A DNA stretch of 64,000 nucleotides, from assembly GCA_963210315.1 (NCBI GenBank), contig OY723241.1, forward strand, positions 1,612,001 to 1,676,000, read 5' to 3'. Under the pieces are notes generated by a model. The model did no database searches. It was not told the origin of the DNA and saw only the letters and a list, made by a program, of their open reading frames with translations. Source of the DNA: Rhynchopus euleeides (Eukaryota > Euglenozoa > Diplonemea > Diplonemida > Diplonemidae). Below, in pieces: positions 55,775 through 64,000 of the stretch (the first letter of the stretch is position 1; each line of letters begins with the position of its first letter). A program made the translations under genes and the position numbers.

Positions 55775-56540
55775 CAGTGCCACAGAAAAGTTTCGAACAC
55801 GATAAGTTTTAAGATAATTTTAAGTTTTAAGACGAAAATCGCGCTTCACGAATTTTTTTAAAACTTTCTTTTGTTCAGGGGGCCCTCGCTACGAGTCACT
55901 GTGAGTCACGAGTCGTCAGTTTTCAGCCAAACATGGCTGACTTCTCACTTTTTCTCACTCAGTCACACTTGGTAGCGAGGGCCCCCTCAATACTTTGTTT
56001 CAAAGTCAAGGATCTTTGTCCGAAGTATTTTCGGGCAAAGTTTTCTTGACAGGGCAGATACTAAAAATACTTCTTGACAGGACTGGACAGGTCGAGGTCA
56101 TTCTATTTGCGATGTCAGCATCCAGTGGACTCGAAAAGGCCCTCATGTCGAGTGGTCTGGAGGGATGGACCGCTCGGTTGCGGAAACCACACGACTGGGG
56201 ATAGCGACCCTGTTGAGGTTGGACATTCCTCTTCTGGCCTCTCTGGCCTACGATTCGCAAACTCATCCGCTTTGGGCAACTCGCAGCAAACCTGGCGATA
56301 GGGGACAGATAGGAGTAACCTGAGTGAGGTTGAAGGATGCCGACACCCGCCTGACCCTATGACTGCCTGTTCACAGCGCTGGAGTGTTGCACATGTGGCA
56401 CATCATCCCACACACCTCTAGGAAACTCCCATGATGCAGGGTAGATAACTTTTAAAACAAAACATAAGTTTTGAGACGAAAAAACTTTAGAACGGAGAAT
56501 TTTAAAACTTTTGTTCGTTCGAACCTTTCCCGCGGCACTG
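55775..56540. mobile_element. 766-bp nested TA element with CAGTGCC ends
   Basis: The inverted ends are imperfect (CAGTGCCACAGAAAAGTTTC and CAGTGCCGCGGGAAAGGTTC), with TA at 55773-55774 and 56541-56542. Inside are AAGTTTTAAGA-type A/T-rich subterminal repeats. It sits in the ATTATCG-palindrome part of the 5.2-kb element. Its short length and lack of coding frames mark it as non-autonomous. Confidence 0.7.
55878..55986. mobile_element. 109-bp MITE with GGGGGCCCTCGCTAC ends
   Basis: Perfect inverted ends GGGGGCCCTCGCTAC enclose AGTCAC/GTGACT-type imperfect inverted repeats. TCA is duplicated on each side (55875-55877 and 55987-55989). It lies inside the 766-bp element, so it is the innermost layer of this nest. 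The family is unknown; a 3-bp duplication and these ends differ from the TA elements around it. Confidence 0.75.
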
Positions 56541-56688
56541 TATCGCATACGATAATAATTATCGTATCCGGTCGTATACGATAATGGATTATCGTATGCG
56601 ATAATAAATTATCGTATGCGATAATTTTCCGAAAATTATCGTATCTGGTATATGTGCGATAATAATTATCGTTTGCACTGTATGCCTA

Positions 56689-58104
56689 AGGGGGGGGGGT
56701 GTGGGGGAGGGGGGGGGGAGTCGTGGATCGTCTTCCGGTTTGGCTGAACGATGCCAGGGTCATCCCATCTGCGATTGAAGTGATTTCGGCAGATTTCAAG
56801 TGCCGCGTCTGTTGGGGTTACCGACGGTGCAACGGCTTCCTTTCTGCAGAACCGGTTTGACCGCGGGGTGGCTGGGCAGGCGGAGAGGGGTGGGCGTGGG
56901 GATCAATACTGCCGTAGTCTCAGTGTAGAGTTTTTATTATTATTTGACTTCTTTTTTCTGGCCATCCAACCACACCCTACCCACCCGATTTCTCGCTCTC
57001 TGGTACACTACATAATTGCGGATCGATTTTTTTTTGACGGGGTGTGTTCTCTTTGGCTATCATTCCAGACACACTCGCTGGCTCGGTGTGGGGGAAGGGG
57101 AGGGGAAGTGTAGTTCGCGTAGCGTGTCCGGCCCCACTCATGTGCTCCACACCCTCACCTTCACACGGGCGAGGGGGTGGAGGCATCGAGAGAGAACCCA
57201 AGTGAGAGAGACTTGACAGCGTTCCACTCATCTCTCGAGGGCCATCGATGGTGCGACAGGACCTTCCTTGGAGGAGCCGTCTTACAGACAGGAGGGGTTG
57301 AATGGAGATTCTGCCAAAATTCTCCTGGGGGGTCTTCTCTCTATAGACCCCTACAAGCTAGGGCTAGGCGAAATGGCACAGGTTGGCACACTTTGTGACA
57401 TACAGGGCGAAGCCCCCTCCATTAGTTTATCTGTAGTGCGACTGCGGGCCTCTCCATGCCAGTCCCCGTTCTTTTTAGGGTGAATGTGTGGCACGGGCAA
57501 CTTGAAAAATGGCAGCAAAACAAACGGGGTGGGGGGAGAGTGCGGGATGCTGGCCATGTTGCTGAGGCACAACCAAAAAAAGCAATCCTTCCAAAAAAAA
57601 TTCAAAATTTGTCAAGAAATCAACCAGCGCTGGCCGCGTTCTCCACCGCCAGCCTGTTGGTCGCCGACATCTGATGAAAAATACGACTTTGACACACTTC
57701 GGGAATCTGTCACTTGCTTGCATTGCATGCATCCACCACAAAAATGTAGATACCTCCGGCAGTTTTGGAGTGATCCTGGTCTGCCTACCAAAACCCGATC
57801 CCACCCGTTGTCGGGCAGTTCACAAAGGCCCAGGCCAGGCCACATCCGATGCTCCTCAGCGCTATTCCCCGCACTGACTGGGTGTGTGCCGGGATAGCCC
57901 AACCCCCCTGCAGTGTGCTGGAAGTCACCGCTGTTTCTCCTCCTCCTAGTCTCTGCCCCTCACCGCTCCCGTCCCTAAGGCATACAGGCAAGGCGGGTCG
58001 CGGAATAACTTGTTTTGCAGCTGGGTCGTTGCGTGAGGTGCTTCCGCGTGTCGCCCCCCCCCCCCCCACCCACTCCTCCTCCTCCCCCTTGCATGCGATT
58101 CTGC
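56689..58104. other. Intergenic
   Basis: A G run (56690-56720, with interruptions) opens this stretch. Then 1.4 kb follow without a recognised gene. Some tracts are T- or A-rich (56930-56990 and 57575-57610). Confidence 0.5.
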
Positions 58105-60018
58105 CGTGACGCACCAAACGCAAGTTTCTCTTTTCGCAACGCTTTTCTTTTTCCGCTGATTGTGTCTGATGCCTTTTCGCCTTACCGCCCCCTCGACACT
58201 TTCCACCGAAACCCGAAACAAGAGGCACAAGTCCGCGAGGTGGTGGGTTTCCTCGCAGTGACCGTGCGGTTGTGGGCCTAGTGCATCCCATCAGGGAGAG
58301 AACGAATCTCAGACAAGGTGTGTGTGGCGGGCGTGTGTGTTTTGTGCGTTGTCCGATGATTTTTTTACCACAGCAGGATCTCCTGCCAAGTGTCTAGAAT
58401 AATATAGCGGGCAGCGTCTTTTTTACACAAACAATCTTGCTTGTGACAGTAAACAATAGGCTGTTGGCAGCGTGCAGTGCAACATACATAATTCCATGAA
58501 CAGATATATTGCATAGTGCGCACAAACAAAATGTCCGATAGGGCGAAGTTCGACCTGGAGCTGGTTGACTGGAGCCGCATCCCCTCGGTGGAGTACCCAG
58601 CTGACGCCGCCCCGGCCTCCACATCGACGGACTGCGTCCTCGTCCCCTCCTGCGAGACCCTCCACGATGGGGGCACGCAGTGCAACCGGTGTGGATGTCG
58701 CGGTTCGGTAGAATGCCTGGAGAAGAGGATTCCCGACCGCGATGATCGCGTTCGCCTGTTGCCACGGGAGGGGACGAGGTGGGTCTGTCCGCCCTGCGCC
58801 TGGGAGGTGCACCAGAAGGAGCCCCTTGTCCGGAGCGGCGACTTGGAAGCACCTCCGGGCGCGGATGAAGAGGACCTGAGGGAGGCCGTTGTGGACACGG
58901 TACCCCCTGCCGGGGACGAGGCCGACGCTGCTTCCCTCCGCAAACAGGTTGCGGAACAGGCGAAGAAGATCGCCTTCCTGGAGGCCCAGAAGGAGGCGGA
59001 GGAGGTCCCGTACGACCTCGAGCTTCGTCGGGTGGCCCGTTGGGAGAAGCACTTGTGCTCCCGTGACGCACCAAACGCAAGTTTCTCTTTTCGCAACGCT
59101 TTTCTTTTTCCGCTGATTGTGTCTGATGCCTTTTCGCCTTACCGCCCCCTCGACACTTTCCACCGAAACCCGAAACAAGAGGCACAAGTCCGCGAGGTGG
59201 TGGGTTTCCTCGCAGTGACCGTGCGGTTGTGGGCCTAGTGCATCCCATCAGGGAGAGAACGAATCTCAGACAAGGTGTGTGTGGCGGGCGTGTGTGTTTT
59301 GTGCGTTGTCCGATGATTTTTTTACCACAGCAGGATCTCCTGCCAAGTGTCTAGAATAATATAGCGGGCAGCGTCTTTTTTACACAAACAATCTTGCTTG
59401 TGACAGTAAACAATAGGCTGTTGGCAGCGTGCAGTGCAACATACATAATTCCATGAACAGATATATTGCATAGTGCGCACAAACAAAATGTCCGATAGGG
59501 CGAAGTTCGACCTGGAGCTGGTTGACTGGAGCCGCATCCCCTCGGTGGAGTACCCAGCTGACGCCGCCCCGGCCTCCACATCGACGGACTGCGTCCTCGT
59601 CCCCTCCTGCGAGACCCTCCACGATGGGGGCACGCAGTGCAACCGGTGTGGATGTCGCGGTTCGGTAGAATGCCTGGAGAAGAGGATTCCCGACCGCGAT
59701 GATCGCGTTCGCCTGTTGCCACGGGAGGGGACGAGGTGGGTCTGTCCGCCCTGCGCCTGGGAGGTGCACCAGAAGGAGCCCCTTGTCCGGAGCGGCGACT
59801 TGGAAGCACCTCCGGGCGCGGATGAAGAGGACCTGAGGGAGGCCGTTGTGGACACGGTACCCCCTGCCGGGGACGAGGCCGACGCTGCTTCCCTCCGCAA
59901 ACAGGTTGCGGAACAGGCGAAGAAGATCGCCTTCCTGGAGGCCCAGAAGGAGGCGGAGGAGGTCCCGTACGACCTCGAGCTTCGTCGGGTGGCCCGTTGG
60001 GAGAAGCACTTGTGCTCC
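58105..60018 (+). repeat. 957-bp tandem duplication (58105-59061 and 59062-60018)
   Basis: The unit includes about 320 bp of flanking DNA, the left end and leader of the second VIPER-like element, and about 530 bp of its gag. The two copies show no difference by eye. The junction shares only CCG, a microhomology. The duplication therefore followed insertion of the element. Confidence 0.92.
58425..59061 (+). mobile_element. Partial 5' copy of VIPER-like element 2 (made by the tandem duplication)
   Basis: It holds the element's left end, leader and start of gag (from 58531) and ends at the duplication junction. It is not a separate insertion. Confidence 0.9.
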
Positions 60019-60534
60019 CGGATCGGCGTGGACCGCATATTGGATAAGGTCCACGCCCGATACGGCCCCTTCCCCGCCAGCCCTGAGGACACCGGCAAGG
60101 GGTACCAACACGAGCAGCGGACGCTGTTCACCGTGCTGAAGAAGGCTCGCGACCCGCGGACGGGACATTGGGCCTCCTCGCTGCTTCCCCTCCTACACGT
60201 CACCATGGTGCGTCTTGAGGCCCTGAAATACCAGAGTGCCGAGGGGGTCGCCTTCTCCGTCGGGGTAGCCATGGGCGCGGCCTACGAGGCCCACGCCCTC
60301 ACCCTTGAATGGTCCGCCTACACCGACGGAGAACTGCGCACCGCCGCCAATGTAGCCAAGAGGGGTGAGGCGGTGAAGGAGGCGCAGAAGAAGGTCTCGG
60401 GTGGCGCCGTCCACGCGGGTACCTTCGGAGCCACGCGAGGAAGGGGGGGCTACTCCGGGGGGAGGAAAGATATGAAGAGGTCTCAGCCGTCCCAAGGGGG
60501 GGGTAGGGACCACAAGTACGCAAAAAAGGACTGA
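59488..60534 (+). CDS. gag-like protein of VIPER-like copy 2
   Basis: The frame has 348 residues and is whole. A Cys/His-poor zinc-binding pattern lies at about residues 35-100 (CNRCGCRGSVECL ... CPPCAW). An acidic coiled-coil-like segment follows (about 125-175), then a helical domain and a Gly/Arg/Lys-rich basic tail (GGRDHKYAKKD) suited to nucleic-acid binding. It shares the Cys pattern with copy 1 and the 52-kb fragment. Confidence 0.8.
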   Translation: MSDRAKFDLELVDWSRIPSVEYPADAAPASTSTDCVLVPSCETLHDGGTQCNRCGCRGSVECLEKRIPDRDDRVRLLPREGTRWVCPPCAWEVHQKEPLVRSGDLEAPPGADEEDLREAVVDTVPPAGDEADAASLRKQVAEQAKKIAFLEAQKEAEEVPYDLELRRVARWEKHLCSRIGVDRILDKVHARYGPFPASPEDTGKGYQHEQRTLFTVLKKARDPRTGHWASSLLPLLHVTMVRLEALKYQSAEGVAFSVGVAMGAAYEAHALTLEWSAYTDGELRTAANVAKRGEAVKEAQKKVSGGAVHAGTFGATRGRGGYSGGRKDMKRSQPSQGGGRDHKYAKKD

Positions 60535-61557
60535 CTACCCCTGCGTATCCCCTCTCCTCTCCCTCCTTCTCCTCCGCCCTCGACCCTTCCTCTTCGGGAT
60601 ACGCACGCAGCAGCTCCTCTTCCGACTTCGAATCATCCCAGCCTCCGCATTTGGGAGGAGCAGCTGTCCCAGGGTTCCATCAGACAGCCAGAGGAGATCA
60701 CGCCGGCGCAGCTGGTGACCCTCAAGCGCGCCACCTGGCGCACTCAAGCACAGTGCTACAGGGGTTCTGCATCTTTCCTCTCTGTGATCCGCCGCGCCGA
60801 GGCCTTCCGTCACAAGGTGCAGGTGATGGACCCGAGCCTCTCGAGGGAGGAGTGCTTCCATCTGTGGGTCCAACTGCTGCTACGCCGGCAACAGATTCAG
60901 CCCCAGTCTGCCCTGCAGTACCTCACGTACTACACGCAGTCGCTGAGGTCGGCCCACGACGCCATGAGCCGGGCCATCAGCGGGCAGCTCCAGGTCTTCG
61001 AGAGGCACGAGCGCAAGATGGAGAGTGTGCCTGCCCTCGAGACGGTGCTGGAGGCCTTGTCCAAGGCGTCTGGCACTCTCAGAGCTGCGCTGGCACTGCA
61101 GATGGCGACCGGGTCCCGCTGGGTCGACCTCGAGAGGCTCAGGGGGGCTCACATTCAACTACACCGGGCCGACTCCCCTCCCGACTTCTTCATGGTCACC
61201 TTCGTGAGGGGGAAGACGGACAGCAGGGGCTCGGGTCAGTCACTTCTCCTACCCAAAGAGGGTCGTCTATCCCTCATCTTCCTCGAGTGGTTCGAGAGTC
61301 AACGTCTTGCGGAGCAAGCTCCGGTCTTTGGCAACCTCACCTACACTGCATACAACGAGTACCTGAAAGAGAATCTCTGTGTTACCACACAGTTGATCAG
61401 GCATTCCAGCCTCAATGCAGTCGCGGAGTCGCGAGGCGAGGAGGCGGCACAGGCACTGGCCCGACACAGGAGTGTGCAGGTCACCCGGGGGTACCTTCGG
61501 CGGGGCCTGTGGGAGCCCGTCAAGGACACTGCCTTGTCGACGCCCCTCCGGCAGTAA
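60535..61557 (+). CDS. Tyrosine recombinase of VIPER-like copy 2
   Basis: The catalytic signature is complete: Arg in GSRWVDLERLR, Lys in RGKTDSRG, HxxR in QLIRHSSL, His in ALARHRSVQ and Tyr in TRGYLRR. The frame starts directly after the gag stop in the same phase and has no ATG before its conserved core, so its mode of translation is open. The start given is the limit of the frame, not a proven start. Confidence 0.85.
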   Translation, partial: LPLRIPSPLPPSPPPSTLPLRDTHAAAPLPTSNHPSLRIWEEQLSQGSIRQPEEITPAQLVTLKRATWRTQAQCYRGSASFLSVIRRAEAFRHKVQVMDPSLSREECFHLWVQLLLRRQQIQPQSALQYLTYYTQSLRSAHDAMSRAISGQLQVFERHERKMESVPALETVLEALSKASGTLRAALALQMATGSRWVDLERLRGAHIQLHRADSPPDFFMVTFVRGKTDSRGSGQSLLLPKEGRLSLIFLEWFESQRLAEQAPVFGNLTYTAYNEYLKENLCVTTQLIRHSSLNAVAESRGEEAAQALARHRSVQVTRGYLRRGLWEPVKDTALSTPLRQ

Positions 61558-63725
61558 TACAAGAGGAGCGTCGAGAGCCGCAACTATCTTCGAGCGGGAA
61601 GAATACACAAGACAAACGTCGCGAGCCGTCACTGTCTGAGCATGAAAACACTGGTTTTACACAGGATGGGCGTCGCGAGCCGCATACATCCACAGCCAGA
61701 GCAATTACACAAGACAAACGTCGCGAGCCGTCACTGTCTAACCACTCAACTATCGGTCTTACACAGGATGGGCGTCGCGAGCCGCTTACATCCACAACCG
61801 ACACAATTACACAAGACAAACGTCGCGAGCCGTCACTGTCAAAACATACAATCACCGGCTTTACACAGGATGGGCGTCGCGAGCCGCTTACATCCACAGC
61901 CGACACCATTACACAAGACAAACGTCGCGAGCCGTCACTGTCAAACCGTGCAACCACCGGCTTTACACAGGATGGGCGTCGCGAGCCGCTTACATCCACA
62001 GCCAAAATACTTACACATGACAAACGTCGAGAGCCGTCACTGTCCACCCTCCAAGCATCCGAGCTGGCGTCATCTACACAAAACAAGCGTCGAGAGCCGC
62101 ACATGTCAAAAACAACTACGATCTCGAGCAAAGGCCCGTTACAACATCTCTGGGAGGTCTTACAACACTATGACTACGACTGGTCCTGGTGGGACATCGA
62201 TGGATCCACGAGGATACCCAGAGCAAGTTATGAGGGTAAAATCGCGGGGGCACCATCACTCCCCTTAAACAGCGAACTCCTTCTGAAGGACTTTCCCCAC
62301 CTGCAGGAGAATTTTATATGGATTTCTCATGCCTTTATCTCCAAGCACGCCAGGTGGGAGGGTACGGCCGGCGCCGGACCTAGAAACGCAAAGTTGGGCG
62401 CATGCACTGAACAGCTGCTCAGTGGCTCATTTGCAGAGAAGGCTCCGAGGTCCCGCAAGGGATGCTGTTTGCACTCGGCTTTTTGTGTACCGAAAAGGAA
62501 ACCAGGCGAACTACGTTTCATTCTGGCATGCCAACGTCTGAATCAGGCCATGGCTCACATCAAGCTACCGCCCTGCCAGTTCCCCTCTTATACAATGATC
62601 GTAGACACGGTATTAAGCGGCGCCTTTTTTTGCGAGTTCGATTTCAAGAGCTGGTTTTTTCAGTTCAATATCGAGCCTGCAGCCCGACCATTCTTCGCCT
62701 TCCGGTGCAACAACGCAATCTTGTGGATGACACGTCTAGCCATGGGATACAGAGCTTCACCACAGCTGGGTCAAGCTGTTACGAGATGTCTGGGAGCAGA
62801 GGCTGTTGCCAACACGCAGGCTGAACACATCTCTTGGCTGGATAACACCGTCTTCGTCGCTGATTCCGCGGAGATTCTCAATCGGGTGAAATCTAACTTC
62901 GAAGCGATATGTGCACGATACGGGGTTATCATTGGGGATACCTCGCCGATCAGCCGACAGGGTACAATGCTCGGTCTACACTTCGACTGCATACACAAGA
63001 GATGGAAGATGGATCCCGCCTGGGTCGAGAAACTAAAGGGATCTCTTCAGATAAGTATGCTCGAAGCCGCAATGCCACTTCGATTCTGGTGGAGAATGTG
63101 CGGACTCATTCTCTGGCGGGTGTATGCTCTTCAGCTCCACTTGTACGAGCAGGCCAGCTTGCTCAGCTGGATGTCAGAAGTCAGCAAGGACGGCGTCCTT
63201 AGTTACGAAAGCTGGTCGAGAGAAGTCACCCTTCCATTGAACGTACGAGCCTCGATGCAAGACTCGCTGGGACAACTTCTGCAGAACCCCTGGCGTATAT
63301 GGAGTCCTCCACCCACAGATAGGGGCACGGCACATACAGATGCCAGCCTCACGGGATGGTGCTTCATCGTGAACAGAGATGGAAAGACGATCACACGATG
63401 GGGGCTCTTCACCGAAAACTGGCTACATGAAGACATCGCCGTCTTAGAGATGTACGCGTTCTACCGCATGGTGATGCACATTTGCGAAGACATGCACATG
63501 CAAGGTGTACGATGGAGGGTCGGTGTCGATAACACAGCGGTGATCGGAGCATGGCGCAAGGGTTTCTCACACGCCAAACACATCCTGAACCTGTTGATGA
63601 AAGCCCGCCGTATTGCCGATACCGCATCATGTCGTTTTGAGATGGGCTACGTGAAGTCAGAGGAGAACCCTGCTGATGACTACACCCGGCTACGGGACAC
63701 ATCTCACCCATACTACACCACATGA
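61558..63725 (+). CDS. Reverse transcriptase-RNase H of VIPER-like copy 2 with RREP-repeat head
   Basis: The first ~185 codons are an iterated Arg-Arg-Glu-Pro peptide (see the repeat entry). The RT follows (about 62140-63250: FILACQRLNQ, FCEFDFKSWFFQF, TRLAMGYRASPQLGQA), then the RNase H (about 63310-63690: HTDASLTGW, LEMYAFYRM, DNTAVIGAW, NPADDYTR). The frame also stays open upstream across the recombinase gene. The frames look whole. Confidence 0.87.
61563..62113 (+). repeat. Eleven RREP-coding repeat units
   Basis: Two alternating units of about 57-60 bp encode TQDKRREPSLS and FTQDGRREPLTS. Eleven RREP motifs are present in all, with the outer ones diverged. The DNA core CGTCGCGAGCCG recurs with semi-regular spacing. 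All units keep one reading frame. Confidence 0.92.
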
Positions 63726-63868
63726 ACGATCACCCCCCTTACGAGAGCGAGTTCCCCGAGGTTACCGTCATCATGCGAGATTATCAGGGGAGGTCGGGGG
63801 GGGGGGGGGGGGGTGTAGCGTACTAGGGACCGGTAGTGCGCACAAACTAACAGCCAAGCCTATTGTTT

Positions 63869-64000
63869 ACACAAACAATCTTGCTTGTGACAGTAAACAA
63901 TAGGCTGTTGGCAGCGTGCAGTGCAACATACATAATTCCATGAACAGATATATTGCATAGTGCGCACAAACAAAAATGTCCGATAGGGCGAAGTTCGACC
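63869..64000 (+). mobile_element. Start of a third, head-to-tail VIPER-like unit
   Basis: This repeats the left end, leader and first gag codons (ATGTCCGATAGGGCGAAG) of copy 2, with one extra A before the ATG, and runs off the window. Just before it, CCTATTGTTTAC at 63859-63870 can pair with GTAAACAATAGG at 63892-63903 as a hairpin around the junction. Confidence 0.8.

Larger units (their letters stand above)
51501..56686. mobile_element. 5.19-kb composite TA element with ATTATCG-rich ends (pair 3, second member)
   Basis: The ends read GCATACAGTGCAAACGATAAT (one base differing at the tip), inverted, with TA at 51499-51500 and 56687-56688. The CAGTG-type end fits Tc1/mariner-like elements. 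Runs of the palindrome ATTATCGTATACGATAAT lie near both ends and at about 54390-54445. Most of the length is other elements nested inside (51535-54379 and 55775-56540). A G run follows the right TA. No transposase of its own is recognisable. Confidence 0.75.
59382..63868 (+). mobile_element. VIPER-like tyrosine-recombinase retroelement, copy 2
   Basis: The element is 4487 bp from its left end to the start of the next repeat unit. The parts are a leader with GGCTGTTGGCAGCG and GCGCACAAACAAA, gag (59488-60534), a tyrosine recombinase (about 60535-61557), RT-RNase H (61558-63725) and a short tail with a G run (63797-63814). The frames look whole. The order is that of copy 1, but the proteins are clearly diverged, so this is a different subfamily. 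The terminal repeat returns at 63869 with one base of length difference, suggesting a young element. Confidence 0.87.

Noticed and set aside
61563-62113. CRISPR-like array: ~30-bp repeats with variable spacers of similar size
   Set aside because: Repeats and spacers all stay in one reading frame, two repeat types alternate, and the tract is the N-terminal part of a retroelement RT frame in a eukaryotic genome.

Overview
The window is eukaryotic nuclear DNA, GC-rich and full of G/C homopolymers. Spliceosomal GT-AG introns are frequent, almost all opening GTATG, and TAA, TAG and TGA are all used as stops. Recognisable host genes are EFTUD2/Snu114, ERH, three cold-shock-domain proteins and a Na+/H+ antiporter. 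Every host gene I can support lies on the + strand, as in the directional gene clusters of Euglenozoa. The two large retroelements have the order gag, tyrosine recombinase, RT-RNase H, which is the order of VIPER elements of trypanosomatids. I therefore favour a euglenozoan, most likely a diplonemid flagellate. This assignment is inference.

Layout. 0-16 kb: four + strand genes (a low-complexity coiled-coil protein, a two-RRM-like protein, a P-loop protein and an IQ-repeat protein), separated by small TA-flanked inverted-repeat transposons. 16.3-18.6 kb: a DNA transposon with 97-bp perfect TIRs, a large AT-rich palindromic array and a decayed coding region. 19-25 kb: three cold-shock genes with Arg/Asp-rich tails, two of them near-identical. 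26.5-31.1 kb: EFTUD2 (U5 snRNP GTPase), six exons. 32.5-33.4 kb: ERH, four exons. 35.3-48.7 kb: a truncated and a full copy of an SOS1/NhaP-like antiporter gene, with a VIPER-like retroelement between them. The full protein ends in two NADAR (ADP-ribose/NAD-linked) domains. 50-56.7 kb: nested DNA transposons with further element fragments. 58-64 kb: a 957-bp tandem duplication, a second VIPER-like element that looks whole, and the start of a third head-to-tail unit at the window edge.

Main points of interest. (1) The antiporter-NADAR fusion suggests an ion transporter coupled to ADP-ribose/NAD chemistry. (2) The duplicated antiporter looks like the product of unequal crossing-over between two insertions of one retroelement. 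(3) At three loci a G7-ended TA transposon is followed directly, through one shared TA, by a second unrelated TA transposon, and each pair sits inside a long G run. (4) The second retroelement carries eleven iterated RREP peptide units at the head of its RT frame; at DNA level they resemble a CRISPR array. Exon structures were read by eye from splice signals, reading phase and remembered family sequences; no alignment was run.
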